Assembly: GCF_010183535.1 (NCBI RefSeq)
Contig: NC_071329.1
Span: forward strand, 7,936,001 to 8,000,000
Length of the DNA: 64,000 nt
Direction of reading: 5' to 3'
Source: Caenorhabditis remanei
Lineage: Eukaryota; Nematoda; Chromadorea; Rhabditida; Rhabditidae
The translations under genes and the position numbers were made by a program. The notes beneath the pieces are model-generated. The model searched no databases. It was not told where the DNA came from and saw only the letters and a program-made list of their open reading frames with translations. Below, piece by piece: positions 12,591 to 37,876 of the stretch (positions within the stretch are counted from its first letter, which is position 1; every line of letters begins with the position of its first letter).

Positions 12591-14202
12591 TCAGAAAGGA
12601 ATGACGATGTTAGTGAAGTTGCCGGGAGCAATGGCTGGATAAACAATGAATTGCAATTCTTCTCCTGAAAATTGAAAATTAATTTTTTTTTTTCTTCTTT
12701 ATTGTAGTCTCACTCGGCAAAGCTTTCTTAGTTGCGTACTCAGTTGGAACGCATTCGATAGCAGTTTCCATGTCATTGACAGCACCGGGAACAGCTGAAA
12801 TCAAGAAGTTCTCAACTCAATCAGATTCTTCTAACTCAACATACATTCTGCATTCTTCTGGGTGTTTCCTCTATTCGAATTTTCATTTGGTTCCGAGTGG
12901 CTGCTATCATTTGAACTATTCAATTTACAACACTTGTCTAAATTCGACGTTTTTTGCTGAACATCAGACTTGTTTTCCGGCAACTTCTTGTTCTCATCTA
13001 CTTCTCCTGGGGGTTTTGGTTGTTCGGGAACTTTCTTCGGATCTTCTTTTTGCTCTTTCTCCTTCAATTCTTTCTCTTTCTCCTCCTTTTCAGCTTTAGC
13101 CATTCTTTCCATTTCTTCATCTTCCCACTCATAAGGATCCAAGAAGTTAATTTTCAATCTGTTGATGGCAGTCATTAACTGCAACAAAAAAAAATAGAAA
13201 TTTCAATAAATTGGAAATAAAAATGAATGAATAAATATTTACCAAATTGTAAATTTTCTCGTAGTTTGGTCGATCCGTGTATCCGAGTGTCTTTAAATAC
13301 TCAAAGACAATCTTCAACTCCTCAGGGAGATCCTGGAATCGAAATAGGAAATTTGTATTTTCAACCATGTATTTTCCAACAAACCTCAAACAAAGTCGCA
13401 TCTTTCGTTGATCTTTTCATCGACATGATCTCTTTTTCATCTTTAATTTTAGCCCAAGGTAATCCAATAGTTAAGAAAACAATAGTGTAGATCATAGCGA
13501 TGAGATCATCACCTCTTCCTTGTTCGTGTCTTTCATGCACATTCATTGAACAATATCTGATAGTTCCTCTCAATGGAATCCTTCTTCTCATCGGACGTAG
13601 CCTCCTGGTTCCATCGGGTTCTGTGTGCACGAACGACCTGGCCATTCCGAAATCAATCAGCATCAGGAATCGAGAATCTCGTCCACGATCAGCTGCAGTC
13701 ATAATATTCCCCGGTTTCACATCTCGATGCACAAATCCGATTTCATGAAGTTGTTTGAGTCCATAAAGAGTGAACAAGGCGACACGCATTGCAGTATAAT
13801 CATTGAATCCACCCGAGATTTTCGACCAAAGAGCCATCAGATCCTTCCCACATAACGTTGTGACCATGTAAGTGTAATTCTTTCTTTTTCCAGAATCAAG
13901 GATTTTCAGAACATCTTTGGAATCTCTTAACTTGCTCAAAACATTGATTTCAATGGGCAGAGTCCTATCGTAATCCTCCGAGTGATACTCTATTTTCATC
14001 GCTCCACAGTAACCTTTTCGATTCTTGTCTTCCACTTTGTACACAACTCCACACGCCCCTTTTCCCAGCATTGCTTTTACTTTCCATTTGTCGATAATCT
14101 GAAATTTCGGGTCTGTTTTATTCGAAGAGAATTCAAACATACATATCCTGGACGCATGACTTTGACAGTCTTGGAAGAGGCGTCATTGTTATTTGTCAAC
14201 AT
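12591..14202 (-). CDS. casein kinase 1 / tau-tubulin-kinase-like Ser/Thr kinase
   Basis: Predicted Ser/Thr kinase of the CK1/TTBK group, which is greatly expanded in nematodes and often sperm-enriched (family knowledge). Exons 14202-14143, 14098-13385, 13332-13243, 13178-12845, 12794-12714 and 12664-12591 are in phase and give about 450 aa. Visible motifs, in order: glycine loop LGKGACGVVYKV, ATP lysine in GAMKIE, catalytic loop HRDVKPGNIM, metal-binding DFGMARSF, and the CK1-type RGTIRYCSMNVHE with DDLIAMIYTI. All catalytic residues appear intact. A charged Lys/Glu/Pro-rich tail (about residues 300-395) follows. Exon 4 can also be read through to a stop at 12831-12833, giving a 403-aa form. 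The spliced form adds a C-terminus ending IVIPF. The exact orthologue is not identified. Confidence 0.85.
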
Positions 14203-15369
14203 TGTAAACGACTAATTGAAATTATAGAAATGGGAAAGAAGCCTTCTCATTAAATAAAATAGGAAAAGGTTCTTTTCACGTTTTCTTGGAAATGTTTTGT
14301 TTTTTTTGTATTGGCGTGGTCTTGATTTTCAAGATTTTACTTTTGTTGGTTGTAACTTTCAGAGTGAGAACTTGTTCATAAAGGAAGACAATTACAAAAA
14401 TGTAGCTCTAGGTTTGCTTTTTCAAATTCGCGTGCCGGTAATTTATGGTTTTATAAAATTTTTCTAGCTTTGTACAAAATTATTTATAGTTTTCAACTCA
14501 AATTGGTCGAGATAAATAGAACGAGAACGTTTCAAGGATTCAAAAAATTAAGAAATCGGGGGGAAAGAGGGGGGAAACGAGACAACAACCGAGTTGTAAG
14601 AGGGATGGAACACAGAGAGAAAAATGGAGATTTTCAGGTTACAAATAAATCAAAAAAGAGAGAAAAAGAAATTCAAATTCACAAAGTCTCCGATGAAATT
14701 TCAAAACAAAACAATTGGATCTAGAAGAGGATTTAGGCGAGCTTCGGGGGCGCTTTTGTGTGTTTCACCAAAGGTAGAAATTCTGGGAAATTGCTGAAAA
14801 TGCTGGATAGTAATTGGTTGGATTCAGGGGTGATTGGAAACGAAATGGAACCGGGATGAAGGCGTTTGAAACGCTTACAAAATAAAGAGTGGCAGGAATA
14901 CTTAAAATGGTTTCAAATGGAGATTGTGTCACCGGAGTGGAGAAAACAACAACATGAACGGGAAGGCGAGAACCGCTTAGCGGTCACTTTGAATTTGAAA
15001 AATATATATGTTAGGAAACGTGGCAATGTTTTTTGTGTGGTGGTTGGGAGACAGGAAAATGGAAAAATTGGGTGCTAGAATAAAGCCAAAATCAATGAAC
15101 GAGAATTCTAGAAAACAAGAAATGAAATGAATGAAATGCACATAGAACTGCAAGATAAAAAAGTTGATTTCTTAGAGAATTCAACTTCTTTTTCCGCACA
15201 AATTGTACTAGAGAAAAGAGAACAATTGAAGAGAGTTTCTTGATTTGAATAAAACATAGAAAAATAGACAAAAAAAAGAAGGGAAAACGAAGATCTTATT
15301 CCAATTGGAAAAGTTGGGCTTGGCCCCAAAAATGAATATTTTTTGGAATAGAAGAAGTTAGAAAACAGG
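14203..15369. other. intergenic region and lin-29 3' UTR
   Basis: No coding exon is supported. The part next to 15369 must contain the lin-29 3' UTR. Frames at 14470-14724 and 14866-15078 are A/G-rich and lack splice context. Confidence 0.5.
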
Positions 15370-26302
<10,933 letters not shown>

Positions 26303-29300
26303 AACTAGATAAGTTTTTCTCAGAATGAATAAAAACTCAGTTAATGAAGTGGGTGGGATTAGAAAAAGTGATCATCTACAGTAACCTGGGCAGGTGGTCC
26401 TATGTTTCTTTTTTGTTGTTATTGCATCGCCAACTTTTTTCTGGGCGTTTCATAACAAACTACACCTGCGTCAGGGACAAGGTAGGTGGTCATGAGAAAG
26501 TGAATGAGAAATTATTGTGTTCAGGTTGATGGGAAGAATAGGGATCTGCTGGCGTGCCGTCCCCGCTTTCGGCATTTCAGCTTTATTCAGATAGTGGTTA
26601 GTCTTGAAATTGAGACACTATTCTACATGAACGAATGATAGAGCTTCTAATAACTCAATAATTTCTTTTGAAGTCTGCCGACAATCCAAATAAAACAAAA
26701 AGTACAAAAAGAAAAGAAAGAACAGAAATATCTTTTCTTGCCCTTTTTCCCTTTTTTACTACTCACTTTCCATTTCTTTTACTATACTTGAACACGTGCA
26801 CACCACCTGCTAATGTTCGAATTTCATTTGAATCCCTTTTGTTACGATGAGTCGTCATACTCTCGTTTTGTAGGTTGGAAACACATAAATATGGAAAAGT
26901 ACAATAGTAAGCAGACACAGCTGCGTTTTTCAAAGAATGAGTGATTGGTGAGAAATTTAGGTTTTAATGGTACCGAACAAGAAATAGAGCAACAGTTGGG
27001 TAGGAGGTACTGTCTAGATGTCTGCATCTGCATGGGCAACTTCATCAGTTAAAGAATAATTTAAAAGTAGACTTTCAGTAAATCGAAAATTGCAAGATTT
27101 CTGAATCTGCTCAGAGATGTTAGTTAATGAGACAGTAAGGAAGTAAATCATAAAACATTTTAGTTCAATTCTAGGGATTCAACACCTTTGGAGCACTTTA
27201 GAAATCTTCATGACGTGATTTTTCTATTAATTTCATTCTGATCAAAAGTTTAAACTCCAATCAAGATATCTACCGAACCTAGTTGATTATTTCGTTTGCA
27301 AAGATATCTATTTGTGTGTATGTTTGTCCTTCCATCATTACATTATTCTCTCGACGTCTCAACATTCCACAATACCTGAATGACGCCAAGAAGTCTAGAA
27401 CGCTTGTTGACAAATGGATAACTAGATATCAGGTTTCGTCTCTTTTAATGATCTGTCGATTTTTCAATTTGCCACTTCTCTTCTACACAATCTGATGAAA
27501 ATCAGTCCCAACTTTTATTGTTCCAATATGAATTTCAAAATTCCTTACTCTCCCAACCAACCTTTATCACATCATCACTCTCTCAACTCCAACACAGAAC
27601 GATCGTAAAAGCCACAGTAGGTTTTTACGAGTGAAGAGACAGAGTTTCTGGTGTGTTGATGTTGCTACCGTACTAGTAGTTGTCAGACACACAAAAATAT
27701 GTTACTGATAACAACTCATAGACACTACTCGATCATAAAAATGGGTTTTATGTGTTCTATGAAATTAGAAAATAATTGTCTAGAACCTTGATGGAGGTCG
27801 TAAAATATGAAAGTTTGGTCAAAATGTAGGATGATGATATTGTAGGAAGATATCAGAGAGATCAGAAAAAGCGTCAGAGGTGCGCCAGATTTTGGATGAA
27901 CTCACTTCTTATTTCTGCTCCAAATTGGTCCAGTTTCCAATTACCCAAGTAATGAGTGTTCCACGTGGCAACGTGAGTAGAAAGATGAGTTTCTTCGATT
28001 TGATCGAATTGGTTTCAATGGGATTATTGATAAGGTTCCAGTAGTTTTGTGCTCTTTTCAGAAAAGAGTAAAAGTAAATGGATTGGAGTTAGACTCCAGG
28101 AAGGATGACGGGGTTTCGCTAGGCGAAAAAGGGTGGTTTGGAACCTGAAAACATGATTATGAAAATTGGAAACAAAGAAAAACGAGATGAAGAAGATAGA
28201 AGAAAAAAAATCAGAAATCGAAACCGCAACGGTACGCTTTTTTGGGAACAGAAACGTAAGGGGGTCGTCGTGAAAGTGAAGATTCACGGGAGGTAGTAGG
28301 GAAAAAAGAAGAAAAAGAAAAGGAAGAAGAAGAACAGATAATCTGAAGAAGGAAAAGAAGAAAAAGGGAGATGATGGAAAATGAAGGCGAAAATGGGGGT
28401 CAATTATTTATTGGGCACCCTAGTTTTTTGAACTGATTTGGTGTACAAATTGGATGTATTAAGGAGGAAGAGGAGAGGAGACATTGTACTAATGTGTCTA
28501 GTTTTGTATTACTGTTGTCTGGATGGAGGATAGTTCGGTTTGTTGATTAGTGGGCTCATAGGGATTGTGATGTAAGCGAGTGTCCTAACTAGAACACAAT
28601 TTGAACTCAGATTTTCAACTATGCAGTGTTCTCAAAGATCTCATCTAATTTGTTTCCAAAGATGATGCAAGAGTACGCTACCGTAATCCGAGTTGCTTCG
28701 ATTATCTGGAAACCCCCACCCTAGTTTTCACAAAAATTGTCAAATAAGTTTTTGGTCCTTAACACTATATTGAACTTTCGGTCTTTGCAATAAAGCATTA
28801 CCTATCCGTGAGCTGGACACTGAAGAAACTACAGTAATCTAGGAGCCTAGAAGAATTTCAAAAAGTATGCTCCGAGACCAAAAAAAGAGAACAAAATTGT
28901 AAACCTACAAGTGTGTTGTCTTCCCACCAACACATGACATTTTTACCACCGTCCACCCCTAAACCTACTACTCGAATTGTCTGGTCTTCCCGTTTCTGCT
29001 TCGTCTCATTATCGGTTTATCATTACATTATCATTAAAGACTCGAAACGAAAAATGGAAAGTTTGATAACCACTTTTTTCAGGAAATTCTCTTCTTTTCG
29101 CTTCTCATTTTTTTTGATGAATAAGACGACCTAGTTAAAAGTATCAAAACGTATAAAAGAAAGTCGTGGAAAAAGAAACGACGCCGTCCCCGCGCGGATA
29201 AGGAAAAAATGGGCGGAACAGTGTCCCCCCGATGTGTTACGGACGAGAAAAGAGAATGAAGAAGAAGAAGAAGTGAGACATGGAAATAGGGGAAAAACTG

Positions 29301-32300
29301 CGATCGAAACGAGAAAAAGGAGTTGTGGTCTTTCCATTCGGTTTTTTGTTTCCATTATCTCTCTATCTCTATCATCATTATCAGTGGATATCCTAGCCTA
29401 TTCGAGAATGCATCCAGAACATTTGAAGAAAGGAACAAAATGAATCAATTGAAGACAATTGTGATAAGAGAATAAATGCATTTTCACTATTCCTCGATTT
29501 CTTTCAATCAGTAGATCAATTTCCACATTTGTGGATGGTTTCATGAGTTCAGGATAATCAAGATTATTTTTGAAGATTATTTGAAAAAGTTCGCTATGTT
29601 TCGGATTCAAAAAATTACTTCTTTACTTTCAAAGCTCCAAGACAGACTGAAACTGAAATTAAAGTGAATGAAACAGTTCGAAACCAACTGTTTCAAAACT
29701 GAGACATATTTTAGAAGTTCCTAATAACTCTTCCTTCCACTCACATTTATCCGAATAGTAAACGTTTCAGTTTCCAGATATCTCGATCTCCGAAATTCTA
29801 GAGCCAATACAGGTTTTTTACGTTTCACTGGCATCAGAATCAACGTGAATGTTCTCGTAGATCAGATATATAAAAAGTATATATTCCTCTTCTTATCACA
29901 ACTCCTCCCACTTTTTTATCGGAAGAGATATCAATGTGATACATAAGTGTGATATTTTTATATCAGAGCCGATCGCCGTTGTCCCTTCCCGAAAACTGAC
30001 CACTGTAAAAAGTGGAATCAGCGCATCAGGATCAAAGGAAAAAAGAGTTTAGAAAAAGGATGAAAAGTCAGATGAAAAAAAGAAAAAGAGAAAGGAAGAG
30101 TTCGAAGAACGGACATGAGGATGAGGAATGAAGAAGAGGAGAGAGATAAAAAATCACGACTTTTTGTTCAGGTACCCAATGGTCTTCACTTCATGGGTAT
30201 CCTCTGGGTGATGGCTTGTACTAGGTGATAATGAAAAAATGTGGGATGCTGAGGAGAAGGAGGAGGAGAAAAAAGGGATTTTGGGGGAGGAAATTAGGAA
30301 TGTGATTGAAAAAAAGGTGTGATTATCGTGGGACGAGTAGGTAACAATATGAATTATCAATTTGAAATTCACGAAATCGTAATTTATTTTTTTAGGTGGT
30401 TTACAAAATAATACGAATTCCAACTCATTCGAAATGCTCAATTTTCCGGGAACGTTAAGCAAAACTGAAGATTTCCGTTTTAAAGTTCACAGACTTGTTT
30501 GTTTTAGAGATTCATAACTAGAACAGTGTCTGATACCGTAACACACATTCTGAAATGCAACTGTTGAAACGAATCAGAACGATTGATTGCTGGTTTTTTG
30601 AAAGTTTTTTGAAAAAATAAAAACTCAAGATTCTGAATCACTAAGCTTCTCCATATTATAAGTCATGGCCCGCAACTCCATCTCGACTCGAAATCTTTCC
30701 CTAGTTACAGCGATGATTACTCCAGTTTCAATTTCTCGTTTCCTAACTATTCGATATAAAAACCTTACGAATTGTTGCTCTTTCTCTCTCCCACTCCCAA
30801 CCTTAATCCTCATTAATCAACTCATTCCTCTTTTTTCTTTTTATCTCTTTCATTCCCAATTCATCTGCGATTTTTCGCAACATTTGAAGAGAAAAGAAGT
30901 AGAAGGAGGTACCAAATGGAACGGAAAAAAACATATGTCACTCTCTCTGTGGTTAAGAAAAAAATGATGGAAAAAATGAAAGAAAAAGAAGCGTTGGTAA
31001 GAACTGAAAAGAAAAGTGTGGATGGGCGTATATAGTTATGGATCACTAATAGCCTCTCCGAAACGTTCAATCGCTTTTCTTTCAAACACTATTATGTGTT
31101 TCTGGGGGGCGAGAGCAGAATATATAAAGAGAGAAAAAGAAGGAAAAATCACCAGATGTTTTTGCAAAGGAAGAAGAAGAAGTAGAAGAAGAAGAAGATG
31201 ACAGAAAAAATATACACCCCGGAATTTTTTTGAAAACGGAGAGAGACACTACTCGAACTGATTGAAATTTATTCTCAAATAAAACACAGATACTTTTATG
31301 ATGATTATTTTGGAATAGTTTGAAGTTTTACAGACGTATTCAGGTCCTTAAAGAAAAGTAGTAGTACTCCGAACTTGAAAAGTCTGATACTAGGTATGAG
31401 ATCAACGTCCGAAGCCTTTCTTCTACCCGAACGGGAAGTTGGAACCGGCTGCAGATCAGCCGGTGTTAGGGCTTGGTGCAGACTTCCAGGTGAGTAGCAA
31501 AAGCTAGTACGGACGAACCAAAAAACTAGATACTCGAAACCAAGAAAGGGCATGAGCCATTGAAAGTAATATTCATACTCAAACAATACATTAATCAAAA
31601 ACGATATCCAACTTTAAACCATTCAAGTATATTCAATTGATACCTTAAAAGATACACTTTAACTCGTCTGGAATTCAGGAACCTTATGTCCATCTATAAA
31701 ATTAATCCACAAAAATAACCGATAAAAATTACTTTTGCAACATTTTTGCAATCCTAGAACTCAGAAAATGCAAGACGCAGACATGTAAAGAAAACAAAGA
31801 AAACAGTCGTTTTTTTATTCGAGAATTGAGAGAGAGTGAGTGCACTCCATCCCAAAAACTGTGTCTATGTTGAGCTCTGAAAGAGAGAGAACGAGAAAAA
31901 GAGCCCTCGATGAAAAGGAGGACGAGAGAAGTCGGCGGAACGTTCGGAAAAACAAATACAGACTGTATAAAGAGCTCAGAATGGTAAAAAGTGGAGCAAG
32001 AAAAAGGAAAAAGAGAGGTTCTTGTTGCGAAAAACGGTTGATGGTCATTTCCAGTTTTTCGGCGGACAAGTGTATAGAGTTACCCAGAAATTGAAATTCT
32101 CAGGATTCTGAAGATTACGGTAGCCTCATGACGAGGTTTTCGTCTGCAGTCGAAAAATCTTGCACTTTGAAGAAAGCCTAAACCTCAGCACCAATTTGCC
32201 AGGGACCCGGACATCAGGACATCTGGACACACAAAACGATATTCATACTGAGATTTGAGTTTACAAGTAGCTTATCCCACCTCACTCCCACAGTTTTCCG

Positions 32301-35300
32301 CCGACTTTTCTCATTTTTCTAAATTTCAACATTTTCCTCCTATCCACTGTCATCATCATCTAAATACCCGTTTCAAAATCACTCTCTTCCTCATTTCTTT
32401 AACTAAAAAACGATTTGAAAAATCGGAGATTTTTTTCGTTCCTCCCACTTCTCGGGACGTCCGAAAGAGCACACCCATGAGCAGCTGGGCGCTTCTTTTT
32501 CTTCGCCGAAAGGCCGCAGCTTTACAACAAAAAAGTTTAGAGGAATGGCGTCGCGGAGCACGTTTTTTAGGAATAGTTAAGGATTTTAGACTCTATTTTT
32601 TAATAGTTAGAGTAAGATATACGGGAAAATAATGACATAAAAATAGTTTTTTGGAAGACAACTTTTAGTTTTTCGAGCCAGAAATTGAAGAAGCTGAACT
32701 AAAAAATGTGGAAAGAAAGAGAGAAATAAAGAAATGTTGGAAAAAGTGGGCGGAGCCTAAAAAAGGGTGGAGAGACCACACACGAAGCCTATAGGATAGG
32801 AGGACAACCAAAACTGGAATGTACAAAAATTGAGATTTCTGAAGAAAAACAAGGAACATGAAATGAGGAGAAGAATTGAAAGTTGAAAGAAGATATGAGC
32901 AAGTAAAACAGAAAAAAGAACTCCACTCACTCTTTGTTGCACCTTTTTTCTCATTTTCTTCTTTTTTTCTCTCTTTTTTCCATGACCCGATGCTTTGATT
33001 CTTTTGTTCTAACTAAAAGTTTTTGCAACGGTACCGACCTAGGTAGAAGAATGGGTGGGCTATAGATTTCGTTGTTATCTCTATAACTGGATTAGAGTAG
33101 ATTAGTATGATCTGGGGAATTCAGTCGACAGCTTTAAGATAGGAAGGACATTCTTCAATTTTGAACGAGTCTGTTTCAGTAGAACAATCATCTGCTCCCT
33201 ATCACAACTGATCTACTCGCCTACATTACATTGGTTCTCTATTTCTACAACAGTCTGAAAAACAGAACCGTAGTCATCCTCTTCAAAACAAAAACTGCAC
33301 TCTCACTCCTTCTAAAAACTGTCTAGAAATGACACCAATCCATGCGATAAACTCGACAAAAACTGAGGAAAATGCGCAAATAATTCGGTCAACACACTCA
33401 CTTCGAACTAGGAAAGGAAGGCCCGGTTCTACGTTCACAAAAATAGGAAAAAGAGATAAGAATCTGAACAGACTATTGATGAGAAAACCTGAGGAGACGA
33501 TGAGAAAAGTTTCAGTGGTTTTTTCTTCTGAAGTACACATACGTAATGATTTTTTGAGAAGATAAGATCGCCACCAACAGATTCTTCTTTTTTTTGATTG
33601 AGTACGGATGAGATGGAGTATGGGTCAGTGGGCTTGATCTGGATATTTGAAGACGGAAATATTCTGAAGCCACCGAGTTTTTCGTGATTTTCTGGGGATG
33701 GAACATCGACTGCATCACTCTCTGAGTTCTTGGAATCCGTAGGTATTACATACACTGAAATGATAGAGAAGTACCCGTGGGCCTCTCTCTTGTTCTATAA
33801 GTTCAATTCAAACTTGGCTCCCGGAACGTCATCTAACTTATTTCAACATCGAAGCTGAATTCCAGTCTGAGATTTGGGCGATATTCCTTCAGACGTCTCT
33901 CCGTGAGAAAAAGTTCTAAAGTCGTACCTTTCCGTTCCTCGGCAGGGTGGGAAAGAGGTGGTCAAGTGACCGGAAAAGGTCTGAAAAAAGAGAGTGTCGT
34001 AGCTGTTTCCACAGAACAGAAAAACAGAATCTTGCTGGAAGTTGACTTCAGAAAAAACCGGGAAATGTTGTTAGATCTGCAGATACAAGAATGGAATAAA
34101 AAAAGAAAGTTAGCGTGTTCAGGATTGCATTAGAGGTTGAGAAACCTACAAGAAATTGATTTTTTTTAAAGGAAAGAAGAAAAAAGAAGATTGAAATAGT
34201 CATGACATCATGTATGAAGATTTTGTTGAGAAAAATAGTAGAACTTTAAAAAGAAGATGTGTTCTGTGACTTTTTGCAAAACGGTAATGCGTTAATAGTA
34301 ACCTCTGAAATCCCAGATTTTGAAACAAACTCACTCTAGTTTTTGTAGTCAGCCAAAAATCTATTTTTAGTCTCTCCTCAAATCTCAAAAAGAGCCAACT
34401 CTTTTTCCTACTGTAGCTCCCCTCGCCCACAAAAAGTCATACCCATTCCCACTATACATAATTAAAAAGTGAAACATGTTCTTTTTTTTCGGACTCACCT
34501 ACTACACCCGACATATGATTACTTTTCTTGCCACCAGTTGAAGAACTACACCATAAAAAATGACTTGCAGCAGAGGGGGGAAAATGGGCGGAGTGTATGG
34601 AGAGAGCTCCTTCTCTTTTCAGACATTCTGGCGCCAGGCACGCCAAGAGAAGAAGAAGAAGAAGAAGGCCACCGAGCCAAGGACACACACACAAAGTGAC
34701 TTTTCTAATCAAGAAAATGTGCTTCAAGAAGGAATGTAACGGGTGGCCTCTGAATATAACGGGGCGACTAAAAAGAGTTCTTTTCGTCCAATTTCCCTCT
34801 CGGTTTTTTTTCGAAAAAAAGAAAATGGTTGGAGCTAATGAAATAATAGTAAAGTATTGGTGTTTTGTGTTCAACTTTGATGGATGAATTGCAATTTTGT
34901 ACTGACGGGTCGAACATTTTTAGGAAGGAAAATTTGAATGAAGCAAGTGAGAAGAGGAAGGAGAGTTGAGAGTATAACTGTTCTTATATAACAAATTGGC
35001 TGAAATTTTTGAGAAGAAAAAAACTTTTGAAAAGAAGAGTTGCATATATTATACAACTTTCACTTTTTTCCGTTCCGATTTCGTTTCCGTTCTTATGATT
35101 TCTCACGACGGCTGATTAGCTGAAAAAGAGAGTTGTGTTTATTGGAGCAAGAATTTTAAAGGTGGTTGTACCTTGTCTAGAAATGTCTACATTGCTCCGA
35201 TATTTGGGAGCTGACGTCACAGTTTTCAGATTATCTAGTTGTGATAGTTTAAGTTTTAGTATGGAACAGGCGAGGGGTAAATTGTAATTTTGAAACGTCA

Positions 35301-37350
35301 TGGAGATTCTGAATACGATTCTGAATGTAAAAAACTGACGAAAACCAACAAAAACTGATCATTCCAACTATAAAATGTTCCTTTTGCAAACCGCCGAATC
35401 CCATTAAACTATGCCTCCATGCCTACAGTAATCCGGTCTGATCCGCCACTTTTTTACACCGCCCGTTCCTCCCTTTTCTCTTTTTTTTTCAAATCAAAAC
35501 TAATTCGAAAATTAACCTACAATGGGATTAACTTTTAACTTTACTTGTTGAGTGTTCATCAAACAAAACTGAAATTATGATGCGTCCTTCTACAGTATAC
35601 CCTCACTCTCTCCCCTTCTCTCTCAATCCACTAATCCCTGGCCACCCATTTTAGTTTCCCACATTCCAAAAAAAGACTGCAAAAAAAGGAGAAATGTTTC
35701 GTCGTCCCAATGGGTGCAGTGGACACAAAACCATTAAAATATAGATGAATCGCCGCTTGAAACGAACAAAAAAGTCCTTGCGTTGGCTTTTGTGTGCCGG
35801 CGCGGGCGGCAAATTCGAAACTGAATCCCCTCGAGACATTTCGGTTCGTTTTTTTAAAGGAGCCGAACGCTGTCTGAATCTCTTCGACTTATATACTCTA
35901 TGAGAATGTAGGCCTCAGGCACAGATAAGGAATGGACCGCCCATTAAAAGGACGGAAAATAAAAGAGAAAAAGGAAAACGACGGGGGGAGAAAAAAAGGA
36001 AAATGGGCAAAAATTGGATGGCCCCCCAGGCAGGAAGAAGAAGAAGTTGGATGCAAGAAGTGGGGTTTTTTGTAGAAATGGAACAAGTTTGGGGCAAAAA
36101 GAGAAGGAAATTATTCAAGGAGTTGGGTTTGACGGGGGATCTTTGGAGATCTGGAATATTTCAGATTTCGAAGAGAATTGATGTACTGTAGCTTGAGATT
36201 TAAAGAAATGCTACGTCTAGAAAAATCGAAAATTTTAGAACTGTGTCCAGAGTTCAGATAATGCTTCGAAGTCATAAAACGCTAGAAATCCAATAAAATT
36301 TCTACAAATTGATCTTGTACGAGCTCTGCAAAGGCTGTCTCTGATTGCTCTCAAAATTTAAGCGATTTCTTGATGTAACGTAAATCTTGTAACAAAATAG
36401 AACGGCACCTGTATTATAACGGCACCCCAACTATAATCAGAATTCATGAATTTGATTATCCCGGTGTTTTTTCTTGGTTATAATTAGAAATAGCGTGATT
36501 ATTAACTTCTAGATCAGCAAATAGAACCTCCAAAAAGTTTTTCTGTTTGATTTTAAAGAGTTTCAGAAACCACAAAATTTCTCTCGGAGGCAGTTGAAAA
36601 ATATTACGACATGCCGTTATAATACAGTATTTACGGTATGTTCCATTAATGAGGGACTCCTAGTTGACATCGAGCAATACCCGGGAGTCATCAGCGCCAT
36701 CAGCGAATGTGCACTGTCTTCGGTTGATAGAAATAGACAAACATTGTCAAATAGTTTCTCCCCCTATTTTCTAATAATTCACTTCGACATCACTTCTTTT
36801 TCCCGTTTTCGACTTCTCGAATGCTCTTTTCAAAACGATCATAAAACTGCTGACACATACACTCGTTTTTGTTCCCTTTTTTAACAAAAGCGTTCAAAAA
36901 TGGAAGCTTTGTGACTTTTTATTACTTATGGAAGAGGGAAAAGAAGAGGAAAAAGAGACCACCCATAAAAACATGAGAGAGAGAGGACAAAAATGTTTGA
37001 ATATTTGACTAAACCTCATAAAAAACGAACGAATAGAGGGGGCCACTGGCACGACCACCCAGTCAAATGATACAGATGATCACGACGAGGAATTTATTCA
37101 TTTATTGCTGGAAAATAAGGAGAAGGTGGGGGAATAAATATCAGATTCTAACATGAGTTGTGAGAGAATGTAATTAAATCAGGAAAGACAGTAATTTAAG
37201 ACTAAATGCTTCTAGTTTAGTACTTTGCGAGATTTTACAAATTACAGCATACGCATAAGCTACATTTTATATTTATGATCACTTCCTATGATAATAAAAA
37301 CATTATTAATCTAACAATACCGTAAGAAACTTTAACTACAGTAATCCATC
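26303..37350. other. 11-kb gene-free region upstream of lin-29
   Basis: No gene is supported. Many purine-rich and pyrimidine-rich tracts create spurious frames on both strands. An unusual GC-richer patch at 31390-31490 is listed separately. The region may carry lin-29 upstream regulatory DNA or unseen non-coding 5' exons. Confidence 0.45.
31390..31492. other. GC-richer patch with hairpins and exon-like signals
   Basis: About 100 bp stand out from AT-rich surroundings. The patch contains the hairpin ACCGGCT...AGCCGGT and the shorter CCCGAACGGG. It ends in CAG|GTGAGT on the plus strand, a near-perfect splice donor. The minus strand is also open across it (for example LTPADLQPVPTSRSGRRK). It may be an isolated exon, a repeat fragment or a structured RNA. 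I cannot tell which. Confidence 0.25.
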
Positions 37351-37614
37351 ATGGTCCCGCAACGAAAAACGCACCGAAGGTCACTCACCGCTTCTAAAAA
37401 AAAACAGAATCCAACAAAAACAGCTCAAGAAGAAGAATCTCATCGAAAACTCATTGGAAAGAAGTATCGCAAAAAGATGTTAGAAGAAGTAAAAGAAGCA
37501 TATGTGGGCGGAGTCAATGCAACAAACAGGCTCCGCCCACATCGATACAAATCAAATCTCTCCGATAGAGTGAGGATTACTGTAGATTATCCAGTCAGTG
37601 TTTGTGTATGTTGA
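37351..37614 (+). CDS. doubtful small basic protein
   Basis: An 87-aa frame begins MVPQRKTHRRSLTASKKK and is Lys/Arg-rich for its first 55 residues. Its second half runs through an inverted repeat (TGTGGGCGGAG about 37503-37513, complement near 37531-37541), a word also seen scattered elsewhere in the window. I see no promoter or splice support. It is as likely to be chance as a gene. Confidence 0.2.
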   Translation: MVPQRKTHRRSLTASKKKQNPTKTAQEEESHRKLIGKKYRKKMLEEVKEAYVGGVNATNRLRPHRYKSNLSDRVRITVDYPVSVCVC

Positions 37615-37876
37615 GGGCGTGAAGTCAGTTGTATTGTTTGTCAGATATAATACTATCATCTTTTCTAGTAGCAGAGTTTTTCAGCGTGATTTTTAGCGTG
37701 TAACTATTCTGAAGTTTATAAATAGATCACATTTTTCATTTAACAAGATAAATCTGTAACCGTTCTGGATCAATCACTGTTTACTCATTTTGACCATCAA
37801 ATGGTCAAATAACTGTGAAATGATATATTTGTTTATTCGATTTTGAATAAATTTGATGAATGTTATAACTTCGGGG

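Noticed and set aside
12770..13099. 109-aa plus-strand frame opposite the kinase tail
   Set aside because: It is a shadow of the minus-strand kinase exons, which have matching splice sites and phase.
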